Positions 1 to 7,534 of a stretch of DNA of 26,934 nucleotides are shown here, piece after piece (position 1 is the first letter of the stretch; every line of letters begins with the position of its first letter). The notes below the pieces were generated by a model. It was not told the origin of the DNA. It saw only the letters and a list, made by a program, of their open reading frames with translations, and ran no database searches. The stretch lies in the NCBI GenBank assembly GCA_937958695.1, contig CALGNK010000044.1, positions 1-26,934 on the forward strand. Reading direction: 5' to 3'. Made by a program: the position numbers and the translations under genes. The stretch is from an uncultured bacterium (lineage in GTDB: Bacteria; DUMJ01).

Positions 1-693
1 TTTAAGTTAGGAGCTTGGGAAAGAATCTATCAGCTTGTTGATGATAAAGAGTTCTATGAATTAGATGAAAACTTAGAGAGTGTAGATGCTTTGCCTTTTA
101 ATGATGGTATATATCTAGATAAACTAAAAGAGAGTAAAGAGACAACAGGTTTAAATGAAGCTATAGTTACAGGAAGAGGTAAGATAGAGGGTTTTGATAC
201 TTTTATAGGTGTATTTGACTTTGGTTTCATAGGTGGTAGTATGGCTTCTGTTGTTGGAGAGAAAGTAACTCGTCTTTTTGAATATGGAGCTAGAGATAAA
301 TTACCTGTTGTTATAGTTACTGCTACTGGTGGAGCTAGAATGTATGAAGGGATGTTGTCCCTTATGCAGATGGCAAAAACAAATGCTGCCCTAAGTAGGT
401 ATAGGAGAAGTGGAGGATTATTCATATCTGTGTTATCAGATCCTTCTACTGCTGGGGTAATGGCTAGTTTTGCATCTCAGGGAGATGTTATAATAGCAGA
501 ACCAGGGGCATTGATAGGTTTTGCTGGCCCAAGAGTTATTGAACAGACTATAAAACAAAAATTACCAGAAGGATTCCAAAGTTCTGAATTTGTCTTTCAG
601 CACGGTATGGTAGATATCATTATAGAAAGAAGTAAACTGAAATCGACCATAGGGAGAATAGTAAACATATGGAACAAGAGATTAAAGAATTAA
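1..693 (+). CDS. accD: Acetyl-CoA carboxylase carboxyltransferase subunit beta, 5' end missing
   Basis: This is the beta half of the carboxyltransferase that moves the carboxyl group from carboxybiotin to acetyl-CoA, giving malonyl-CoA for fatty acid synthesis in the cytoplasm. The frame is open from the first base of the window, so the gene begins upstream. About 230 residues remain of a family length near 290-300, and the N-terminal zinc-finger Cys residues are outside the window. Visible family features are the crotonase-fold core with TATGGARMYEG, the DPSTAGVMASFA stretch and GALIGFAGPRVIEQT. The 3' end overlaps accA by 25 bases, which suggests translational coupling of the two subunits, as expected for an equimolar complex. 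The identification is secure; only the 5' end is unknown. Confidence 0.96.
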   Translation, partial: FKLGAWERIYQLVDDKEFYELDENLESVDALPFNDGIYLDKLKESKETTGLNEAIVTGRGKIEGFDTFIGVFDFGFIGGSMASVVGEKVTRLFEYGARDKLPVVIVTATGGARMYEGMLSLMQMAKTNAALSRYRRSGGLFISVLSDPSTAGVMASFASQGDVIIAEPGALIGFAGPRVIEQTIKQKLPEGFQSSEFVFQHGMVDIIIERSKLKSTIGRIVNIWNKRLKN

Positions 694-1535
694 CACCTTG
701 GGAAAAGGTCCAAATATCTAGGCATCCCCAGAGACCTTTGACAATAGACTATATAGAAAATCTATTTGAGGATTTTATTGAACTCCATGGAGATAGATTA
801 TACGGTGATGATCCTGCTCTTATAGGAGGTATAGGTATATTTAGAGATCAGGGTGTAGTCATTATAGGGCATAATAAAGGCAAAGATGTAAAAGAAAATG
901 TCTCTAGAAATTTTGGTATGCCTCATCCTGAAGGTTATAGAAAGGCATTAAGACTTATGAGATTGGCAGAAAGGTGGCATTTACCTGTAATCTCATTTAT
1001 TGATACCCCAGGGGCATATCCGGGAGTTGGAGCTGAGGAAAGAGGACAAGCAGAAGCTATAGGTAGAAATATACTAGAGGCTTTTGAGATAAGGACTCCA
1101 ATTATTGTAGTAGTAATAGGAGAAGGAGGAAGTGGAGGAGCTTTAGGTATAGGTGTAGGGGATAGGATTCTTATGTTAGAGAATGCAATATATTCAGTAA
1201 TATCTCCTGAGGGATGTGCTGCTATCATATGGAAAGACTCTAAAAATGCAGAGAGAGCTGCTTCAGCACTAAAACTTACAGCGCAAGATCTACTAAGATT
1301 TAACATAATAGACGAGATAATTCCTGAACCGCCTGGAGGTGCTCACAATAATGTAAGTGCTACCATAAAAGCTGTTGAGGAGAGTATTGCTAGGAATTTA
1401 GAAATGTTATGTAGTAAAGATATAGATTCTCTTTTAGAAGAGAGGTACTATAAGGTTCGAAAGATTGGAGTTTTTGAAGAAAAATTGGTGCCGAAGGCCG
1501 GAGTTGAACCGGCACGGAGTCCAAGCTCCACTTGA
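669..1535 (+). CDS. accA: Acetyl-CoA carboxylase carboxyltransferase subunit alpha
   Basis: This subunit binds acetyl-CoA/carboxybiotin together with AccD. Motifs typical of the family are the N-terminal WEKVQISRHPQRP segment, HGDRLYGDDPA, FIDTPGAYPG and the GEGGSGGALGIGVGDR oxyanion region. The usual AccA ending, here ...RYYKVRKIGVFEE near residue 272, is followed by about 16 extra residues. The reading frame passes the end of an oppositely oriented tRNA-Leu gene and stops inside it, so the tail KAGVEPARSPSST is antisense tRNA sequence. No earlier stop exists, so the tail is probably really translated. The ATG at 669 lies inside accD. There is no room for a terminator before the tRNA, so accA transcription opposes tRNA transcription. 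Confidence 0.95.
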   Translation: MEQEIKELTPWEKVQISRHPQRPLTIDYIENLFEDFIELHGDRLYGDDPALIGGIGIFRDQGVVIIGHNKGKDVKENVSRNFGMPHPEGYRKALRLMRLAERWHLPVISFIDTPGAYPGVGAEERGQAEAIGRNILEAFEIRTPIIVVVIGEGGSGGALGIGVGDRILMLENAIYSVISPEGCAAIIWKDSKNAERAASALKLTAQDLLRFNIIDEIIPEPPGGAHNNVSATIKAVEESIARNLEMLCSKDIDSLLEERYYKVRKIGVFEEKLVPKAGVEPARSPSST

Positions 1536-1574
1536 TTTTGAGTCAAGCGCGTCTGCCTATTCCGCCACTTCGGC
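1486..1574 (-). tRNA. tRNA-Leu (anticodon CAA)
   Basis: Read on the minus strand, the acceptor arms GCCGAAG and CTTCGGC pair perfectly and are followed by discriminator A and an encoded CCA. The anticodon stem CTTGA/TCAAG encloses the loop CTCAAAA, giving anticodon CAA. The T arm CCGG-TTCAACT-CCGG is canonical, and a long variable arm marks a class II tRNA such as Leu. The gene overlaps the 3' end of accA on the other strand (1486-1535). A run rich in T follows the CCA on the minus strand, which may help termination. Confidence 0.97.
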
Positions 1575-1578
1575 TTTC

Positions 1579-1587
1579 TGATATAAT
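1579..1587 (+). promoter_or_regulatory. Extended -10 promoter element for polA
   Basis: TGATATAAT is a full extended -10 (TGn plus TATAAT), 20 bases before the polA ATG. No good -35 is visible: the position lies inside the tRNA gene. The polA transcript would begin near 1594 with a very short leader carrying AAGAGGT as ribosome site. Confidence 0.6.
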
Positions 1588-1614
1588 TTTAAAATAAGAG
1601 GTACGTAATGTCAA
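1586..1614 (-). promoter_or_regulatory. Promoter of tRNA-Leu
   Basis: On the minus strand there is a perfect -35 TTGACA (1614-1609), a 17-base spacer and -10 TAAAAT (1591-1586), ending 11 bases before the tRNA 5' end. The -35 box overlaps the polA start codon on the opposite strand, and the -10 box shares two bases with the polA -10. The two promoters therefore probably cannot be occupied together. Confidence 0.8.
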
Positions 1615-4142
1615 TAGAGAGGCTTGTATTAGTAGATGGAAGCGGAATAGCTTATAGGTGTTATTTTGCATTACCAAGACTATCTAATTCAAAAGGGTTC
1701 CCTACTCAGGCAATATACGGTTTTGCTAATATTATGTTTAAAATATTAGATGAAATCAAACCTGATTATATAGCGGTAGCTTTTGATACCCCTGCACCTT
1801 CTTTTAGACATGAGGCTTATAAGGAGTATAAGGCGCACCGCCAGGCGATGCCTGATGAGATGAGTATTCAAATTCCTTATATAAAAAGACTGCTAAATGC
1901 TATGTCTATTGCAATACTAGAGTATCCTGGGTATGAAGCTGATGATGTGATAGCTACTCTTGTAGATAGATTTAAGAAGAAGCTAAAGATAACTGTTATA
2001 TCTGGAGATTATGACCTTTTGGCTTTGGTAGATGAAAGTATAAACGTCTTAGTCCCTAGAAAAGGTATAACTGAGGTAGAGACTTTTGATATTAAAGCGG
2101 TAGAAGAAAAATTAGGAGTATTACCACACAAAATACCTCTTTTTAAGGCTTTAGCGGGAGATGCCTCTGATAATATAAAGGGTATTGAGGGAATAGGAAA
2201 GAATAGTGCTATTGAAATATTAAAAGACGTAAATACCCTAGAAGAGCTTATATCTAAGATTCATAACCTCCCTTTAAGGTTAAAGACAAAACTTATTGGA
2301 AAAGAAGAGGAAATTAGAGAGAATGTCTTTTTGGCAACTCTAAAGAGGGATGTGCCCGTTGATCTTAATATAGAAAATCTTGCCATTGGACTTCCAAATA
2401 TAGAAGAAGTTAAAAATATAGCCTTAGAATTAGAAATGAAAACCATACTGAAGAGATTTTCTATAGATATTCCTATAGATACAAGTACAGAGATACATAC
2501 AGAAAGAAAGGGTATTGAAGAGGTTACTAATGTTATAAAAGATAAAGAATATTTTGCATTGAATCCAGATATGGATTTTTCAGTGCACCCTCCAAGACTT
2601 AAAGGATTAGCTATTTCTGTGGATGAAAAGATATATAAAGTCGAAGGAGATAAGGATAGTCTAGGAAGATTTGTCTTAGATATCATTGGTAAAGATAAAC
2701 ATATAGCAGTTTATGATATGAAGTCTTTATGGAAGACTATAGATATGGATAGAGTAGAATCTTCCAATATACTTGACGTCTCTATTTTAGGTTATCTCCT
2801 TGATCCTTCCCAAGAAGTAACTCTAAATAAACTTATAGACAGGTATATAAAGGAGAGACTTCCTCAAGAATATGCTATCTATAAGTTAGGAATTTTCTTA
2901 AAAGAAGAAGTAGATAAAAATGATATGAGTGAATTATACAGTAGGATAGAATTACCCCTTACTAAGGTCCTTGCCAGTATGGAACTTAAAGGGGTCCTGA
3001 TAGATATAGATTATCTACAAGAACTTTCTAAGGTATTGGAAGTTTCCCTCTCTCAAACTGAGAGAGAAATCTATAATCTCGCCGGGGAAGTCTTTAATAT
3101 AAATTCTCCAAAACAACTCGCCTATATACTTTTTGAGAAATTGAAGCTTCCTCCTGTAAAGAAGACAAAGACTGGATATTCTACTGATGCTGAAGTTCTG
3201 ACTCAGCTAGCCACTGAAAGTGAAATATGTTTGAAACTTTTAGAGTTTAGAGAATTGACTAAGTTAAAGTCTACATATGTGGATGCTTTACCGAAGCTTA
3301 TAAATCCTTATACTGGGAGGCTTCATACTACATTTAGCCAGACGAGCACCTCTACTGGAAGACTGGCAAGTAGTGAACCTAACCTTCAAAATATACCAAT
3401 TAGAAGCGAGATAGGAAAGGAGATAAGAAGGGCATTTATAGCACCTAAGGGGTATAAGCTTATCTCAGCAGACTATTCACAGATAGAGCTTAGGGTACTT
3501 GCACATCTAAGTGGAGACCCATTACTTATAGAGGCATTTGAAAGTGGGGTAGATATACATTCTCAGACTGCGGTTAAGATACTTAGGATAAAACCTGAGG
3601 ATGTAACACCTAATCTGAGAAGGTTGGCTAAGACAATAAATTTTGGGATAATATATGGTATGAGTGATTATGGATTATCTAAAGAATTAGGGATACATAA
3701 AAGAGAGGCTAAGGAATATATAGAAAACTATTTCAATACGTATAAAGTAGTCAAAGAATTTCTGGAAAGTCTTAAGGAGACCGCTAGAGAGAAAGGATAT
3801 GTAACTACCATCTTTAATAGAAGGAGATATATACCTCAGATAAAGAGCAATAATAAGACTGAAAGAGAGCTGGGGGAAAGATTAGCTATAAACACTCCTA
3901 TACAGGGTAGTGCAGCAGATTTAATAAAATTGGCTATGGTTAACCTTTATAATAAACTAAGGGAAAAGGCTTTACCAGCAGATATCATCTTACAGATACA
4001 TGATGAATTGCTTGTAGAGGTAAGAGAAGATATTGCAGATGATGTGGCTCAGATAGTTAAAGAGACTATGGAGAATGCTTATCCAATGAAGGTTCCTATA
4101 ACAGTAGAAGTGAAGATAGGAGATAACTGGTGCGAGATATGA
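1608..4142 (+). CDS. polA: DNA polymerase I
   Basis: Replication and repair polymerase of 844 residues. The N-terminal ~290 residues are a 5'-3' exonuclease/flap nuclease with the acidic motifs AFDTPAPSFRHE, YEADDVIATL and SGDYDLLALVD, plus a helix-hairpin-helix (GIEGIGKNSAIEIL). The middle (~310-430) is a 3'-5' exonuclease-like fold. Where proofreading enzymes carry D-x-E, this one reads ALNPDMD, so proofreading is probably lost, as in the Taq and Bst enzymes. The C-terminal family A polymerase domain has motif A ADYSQIELR (~residue 620), motif B RRLAKTINFGIIYG (~670) and motif C QIHDELLVE (~796). It overlaps purD by four bases (ATGA). The ATG is preceded by AGAGGT and by an extended -10. 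Confidence 0.97.
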   Translation: MSIERLVLVDGSGIAYRCYFALPRLSNSKGFPTQAIYGFANIMFKILDEIKPDYIAVAFDTPAPSFRHEAYKEYKAHRQAMPDEMSIQIPYIKRLLNAMSIAILEYPGYEADDVIATLVDRFKKKLKITVISGDYDLLALVDESINVLVPRKGITEVETFDIKAVEEKLGVLPHKIPLFKALAGDASDNIKGIEGIGKNSAIEILKDVNTLEELISKIHNLPLRLKTKLIGKEEEIRENVFLATLKRDVPVDLNIENLAIGLPNIEEVKNIALELEMKTILKRFSIDIPIDTSTEIHTERKGIEEVTNVIKDKEYFALNPDMDFSVHPPRLKGLAISVDEKIYKVEGDKDSLGRFVLDIIGKDKHIAVYDMKSLWKTIDMDRVESSNILDVSILGYLLDPSQEVTLNKLIDRYIKERLPQEYAIYKLGIFLKEEVDKNDMSELYSRIELPLTKVLASMELKGVLIDIDYLQELSKVLEVSLSQTEREIYNLAGEVFNINSPKQLAYILFEKLKLPPVKKTKTGYSTDAEVLTQLATESEICLKLLEFRELTKLKSTYVDALPKLINPYTGRLHTTFSQTSTSTGRLASSEPNLQNIPIRSEIGKEIRRAFIAPKGYKLISADYSQIELRVLAHLSGDPLLIEAFESGVDIHSQTAVKILRIKPEDVTPNLRRLAKTINFGIIYGMSDYGLSKELGIHKREAKEYIENYFNTYKVVKEFLESLKETAREKGYVTTIFNRRRYIPQIKSNNKTERELGERLAINTPIQGSAADLIKLAMVNLYNKLREKALPADIILQIHDELLVEVREDIADDVAQIVKETMENAYPMKVPITVEVKIGDNWCEI

Positions 4143-5389
4143 AGGTATTGATAGTTGGCAGTGGTGGAAGAGAAGATGCTATAGCTTATAAAGTAAAGCA
4201 GAGTCGATTATTATCTAAGCTATACTGTATTCCTGGCAATGGAGGTATGGTAGAGAAGGGGGAAATTATAGAAGGGAAGATTAGTGATATTCCTCAGATT
4301 GCTAAGGACCTAGGTATAGATCTTATAATTGTGGGTCCTGAGGCGCCACTTGTTGAGGGTCTTGCTAATAAATGTCTTGAGCATAACATCCCTGTTTTTG
4401 GTCCTGATTCTAAAGGGGCACAGCTTGAAGGCAGCAAAGTTTTTGCCAAAAATTTTATGAGAAAGAATGATATTCCAACTGCAGATTATTATGTTGCCTC
4501 TAATTATGACGAAGCTGTAAATTATATAGAAAAGTACGGTCTTAAGGTGATAAAGGCTGACGGATTAGCGGGTGGTAAAGGTGTGGTTATCCCTCAAGAT
4601 TTGGAATCAGCTAGAGATGCCCTTCATAGGTTTATGGTAGAAAAAAGCTTAGGTGCTTCCGGAGAAAGAGTAGTTCTAGAAGAGATATTAATTGGTAGGG
4701 AACTCTCATGTTTTATAATAACTGATGGTAAAGATTATATACTCTTACCTTCTGCACAGGATTATAAGAGAGCATATGATGGGAATAAAGGACCAAATAC
4801 TGGTGGTATGGGAAGCGTAGCACCTATAGCTATATCACCAGATATAGAAAGTAAGATTAGAGAGAGGATTATAGAGAGGACTCTAGAAGGTCTAGGAAGA
4901 GAAGGGATCAGTTACAAAGGAATCATATATTTTGGGCTTATGTTAGTTAACAGAGAGCCTTATGTCTTAGAATATAATGTCAGACTTGGAGACCCAGAAA
5001 CGCAGGCGATAGTTCCATTGATAGAAGACGACTTGCTAGAATTATTCTACGAAACTGCAGTATTTAAATTACCTAAAGTCAACATAAAGATAAAGTCTAT
5101 GTATTCTTGCTGTATTGTCCTTGCTTCTAAAGGTTATCCTGGATCATATGAAACAGGTAAAGAGATATCAGGCCTAGATAATCTCTCTGAATGTATAGTA
5201 TTTCATGCAGGAACTAGATTTGTGGATGGAAAATTTTATACATCAGGGGGAAGGGTTTTGAATATAGTAGGTATAGGAGAGAGTATAAAGACTGCTCGAG
5301 AGAAGGCTTATAGTTGTGTCTCTAAAGTTTACTTTGAGAATATGTTCTATAGGAGAGATATTGGAGAAGGAGTGATGAATATTGATTGA
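4139..5389 (+). CDS. purD: Phosphoribosylamine-glycine ligase
   Basis: This enzyme joins glycine to 5-phosphoribosylamine using ATP, the second step of purine synthesis. It is about 416 residues, normal for the family. It starts with the PurD signature MKVLIVGSGGREDA and carries GPEAPLVEGL, the ATP-grasp loop KADGLAGGKGVV, and LEYNVRLGDPETQ near the metal site. A GTG at 4130 would add three residues. I chose the ATG at 4139 because it forms the usual ATGA overlap with the polA stop and because family members begin at MKVL. The 3' end overlaps purB by eight bases, so polA, purD and purB look like one transcription unit. Confidence 0.96.
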   Translation: MKVLIVGSGGREDAIAYKVKQSRLLSKLYCIPGNGGMVEKGEIIEGKISDIPQIAKDLGIDLIIVGPEAPLVEGLANKCLEHNIPVFGPDSKGAQLEGSKVFAKNFMRKNDIPTADYYVASNYDEAVNYIEKYGLKVIKADGLAGGKGVVIPQDLESARDALHRFMVEKSLGASGERVVLEEILIGRELSCFIITDGKDYILLPSAQDYKRAYDGNKGPNTGGMGSVAPIAISPDIESKIRERIIERTLEGLGREGISYKGIIYFGLMLVNREPYVLEYNVRLGDPETQAIVPLIEDDLLELFYETAVFKLPKVNIKIKSMYSCCIVLASKGYPGSYETGKEISGLDNLSECIVFHAGTRFVDGKFYTSGGRVLNIVGIGESIKTAREKAYSCVSKVYFENMFYRRDIGEGVMNID

Positions 5390-6677
5390 AAGATATAATG
5401 TTCCTGAAGTTGCTAGGATATGGGAAGATGGGTATAAATTTTCACTTTGGTTAAAGATAGAGCTTTTAGTATGTGAAGCATATAGCAAACTTGGGATAAT
5501 TCCTCCTTCTGCATTAGAAAGGATAAAGCAGAATGCTACATATGGGAGTGTAGAGAAGGTAAGAGAGATAGAGAAAGAGACAAAACATGACGTAGTTGCA
5601 TTTGTTAAGGCAGTAGGAGAAAGCCTTGGAGAAGATGCTAGATATCTACATCTAGGCCTTACCTCTTCTGACCTTTTAGATACTACTTTGAGCATTCAGT
5701 TGAGAGAAGCAGGTAGTATTATTCTAAAAGATTTAGAGGATGTTATTGAAACGGTAAGAGAAAAGGCAAGAAGATATCGTGACCTATTGATGATTGGTAG
5801 AACACACGGGGTTCATGCCGAACCTATCACTTTTGGTTTTAAACTAGCAGGTTGGATTGCAGAGTTAGAACGTAACAAAAAGAGATTAATCTCTGCTATA
5901 GAGGAAATATCAGTAGGAAAAATATCTGGGGCTGTAGGAACGTATGCAGAAGTTCCTCCTGAGGTAGAAGCATATGTATGCGAAAAGTTGGGTCTAAAAG
6001 GTGATACGGTTTCTACACAAGTTATATCTAGGGATAGATATGCATTCTTTCTAGCTACACTAGCTATGCTTGGATCTTCTCTAGATAGGTTTGCTACAGA
6101 GATAAGGCATATGGCTAGAACAGAAGTAAGAGAAGTAGAAGAGGGTTTTTCTAGAGGGCAGAGAGGTTCGAGTGCTATGCCTCATAAGAAGAATCCCATT
6201 ACAGCTGAACAGATATGTGGACTTGCAAGGGTATTAAGAGGAAATCTCCTTGCATCCCTTGAAAATATATCCCTTTGGCATGAGAGAGATATAAGCCATT
6301 CCTCTGTAGAGAGAATTATTATGCCTGATTCAACTATTTTAGCTAGTTATCTACTACGTAGATTTAAGAGATTAGTTGATGATTTAGTAGTATATCCAGA
6401 AAATATGGAAAAGAACCTAAAACTTACCGGTGGATTGTATAATTCTCAAAGAGTCCTTTTAGCCCTTATGGATAAAGGACTACCTAGAGATGATGCTTAT
6501 GAAATTGTTCAAAGGAATGCCCTTAAGGCATGGGATTTAGGGAGGCCTTTTTTTGAAGTTCTCTGGGAAGATGAAGAAATAAAAAGATATCTATCTCAAG
6601 AGGAACTAAGAGCCTGTTTTAATGATGATGTATATAGGAAGAATCTGGAAGTTATATATAAGAGGGTGGGGATATAA
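5382..6677 (+). CDS. purB: Adenylosuccinate lyase
   Basis: This enzyme splits SAICAR and adenylosuccinate, releasing fumarate, in purine synthesis. It has 431 residues, the normal length. Family marks are MIERYNVPEVARIWEDG at the N terminus, HLGLTSSDLLDT, GRTHGVHAEP with the catalytic His region, and the fumarase-superfamily signature GSSAMPHKKNP at about residue 262. The start is TTG at 5382, placed by the family N terminus and by GGAGAAGGAG just upstream inside purD. The start lies inside the purD end, implying coupled translation. The sequence just after the stop is low-complexity AT and leads straight into a damaged transporter gene. Confidence 0.96.
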   Translation: MIERYNVPEVARIWEDGYKFSLWLKIELLVCEAYSKLGIIPPSALERIKQNATYGSVEKVREIEKETKHDVVAFVKAVGESLGEDARYLHLGLTSSDLLDTTLSIQLREAGSIILKDLEDVIETVREKARRYRDLLMIGRTHGVHAEPITFGFKLAGWIAELERNKKRLISAIEEISVGKISGAVGTYAEVPPEVEAYVCEKLGLKGDTVSTQVISRDRYAFFLATLAMLGSSLDRFATEIRHMARTEVREVEEGFSRGQRGSSAMPHKKNPITAEQICGLARVLRGNLLASLENISLWHERDISHSSVERIIMPDSTILASYLLRRFKRLVDDLVVYPENMEKNLKLTGGLYNSQRVLLALMDKGLPRDDAYEIVQRNALKAWDLGRPFFEVLWEDEEIKRYLSQEELRACFNDDVYRKNLEVIYKRVGI

Positions 6678-6712
6678 TTAAGTTATAAATTACTAATTTG
6701 TCTAATTTATCC

Positions 6713-7514
6713 ATGTCTTTGTACAGAATTTACTTTTTCCGTAGCTTTTATAGTTTTTCCTATATACTATATACTTGTTGGTAGTATGATGACTACCTCT
6801 GAGATATTTCGCCAGCCACCATATTTGTTCCCCCCTTCTCCTAAGGAAGCTATTACTAATTATTCTACAGCTTTTAGAATACTAAGCCGTTATGCCTTGA
6901 ATAGCCTTATTATAACCTTTGGAGTGATGATTTTAGTTTTATTACTTGCCCCAGCAGCTGCCTTTGCATTGGCTAAACTTAAGCTAAAATTGGGAGATAT
7001 TTTTAATTTTATCTTTGTTCTTGTTCAGATGCTCCCAATAACTGCTACTATTATTCCACTGTATCTCTTTTTCCGGGAATTTAAGCTTACAAATATTCTA
7101 GGAGTAATATTAGCCATATCTTCTTTTTCTGTTCCATTTATAGTAATAATGCTTACTTCCTATATGAGAGCCTTTCCTGTTCAATTGATAGAGTCTGCAC
7201 AGATTGATGGAGCTAGCCTTTCTAGAATTTATTGGAGAATAGTCTTACCTTTATCTATGCCAGCATTAACCACTGCATCACTGTTTGCTTTCTTACAAGG
7301 ATGGGGCAACTTTGTATTTCCTTTGACTCTTCTTCAAGACGATAGGCTGTATCCTCTAAGTATCCGCTTGTTTACCTTTGTAAGTGAGTTTGGTGTCCAA
7401 TGGAATTATTTAATGGCAGGAAGCTTTGTATATTCTATCCCATCAATAATAGTGATATTAGTAGGTAGTAAGTTTTTAATATCTGGTTTAACTGCAGGGG
7501 CGTTCAAGGAGTAA
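6713..7514 (+). pseudogene. Sugar ABC transporter permease (MalG type), 5' end damaged
   Basis: This is the MalG-like inner-membrane subunit of a carbohydrate ABC importer. The ORF from ATG 6786 lacks the usual first membrane helix. Upstream bases still encode it in the same frame (FIVFPIYYILVGSMMTTSEIF), but that frame has no start codon. An ATG at 6713 reads MSLYRIYF in another frame, and removing one T from the run at 6734-6738 would join the two into a normal MalG N terminus. Membrane helices and the EAA loop (ESAQIDGASLSRIYWRIVLP) are otherwise intact. No ribosome site precedes 6713, and no partner permease or binding protein is nearby. A shortened functional protein from 6786 (242 residues) cannot be excluded, but would start without the first helix. 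Confidence 0.75.
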
Positions 7515-7534
7515 AAAATAGGAGGATGATATCA

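Noticed and set aside
54-425. Open frames opposite accD, accA, polA, GH31, the glutamate synthase and UroD-family genes
   Set aside because: They mirror strongly conserved genes, lack ribosome sites and resemble no family.
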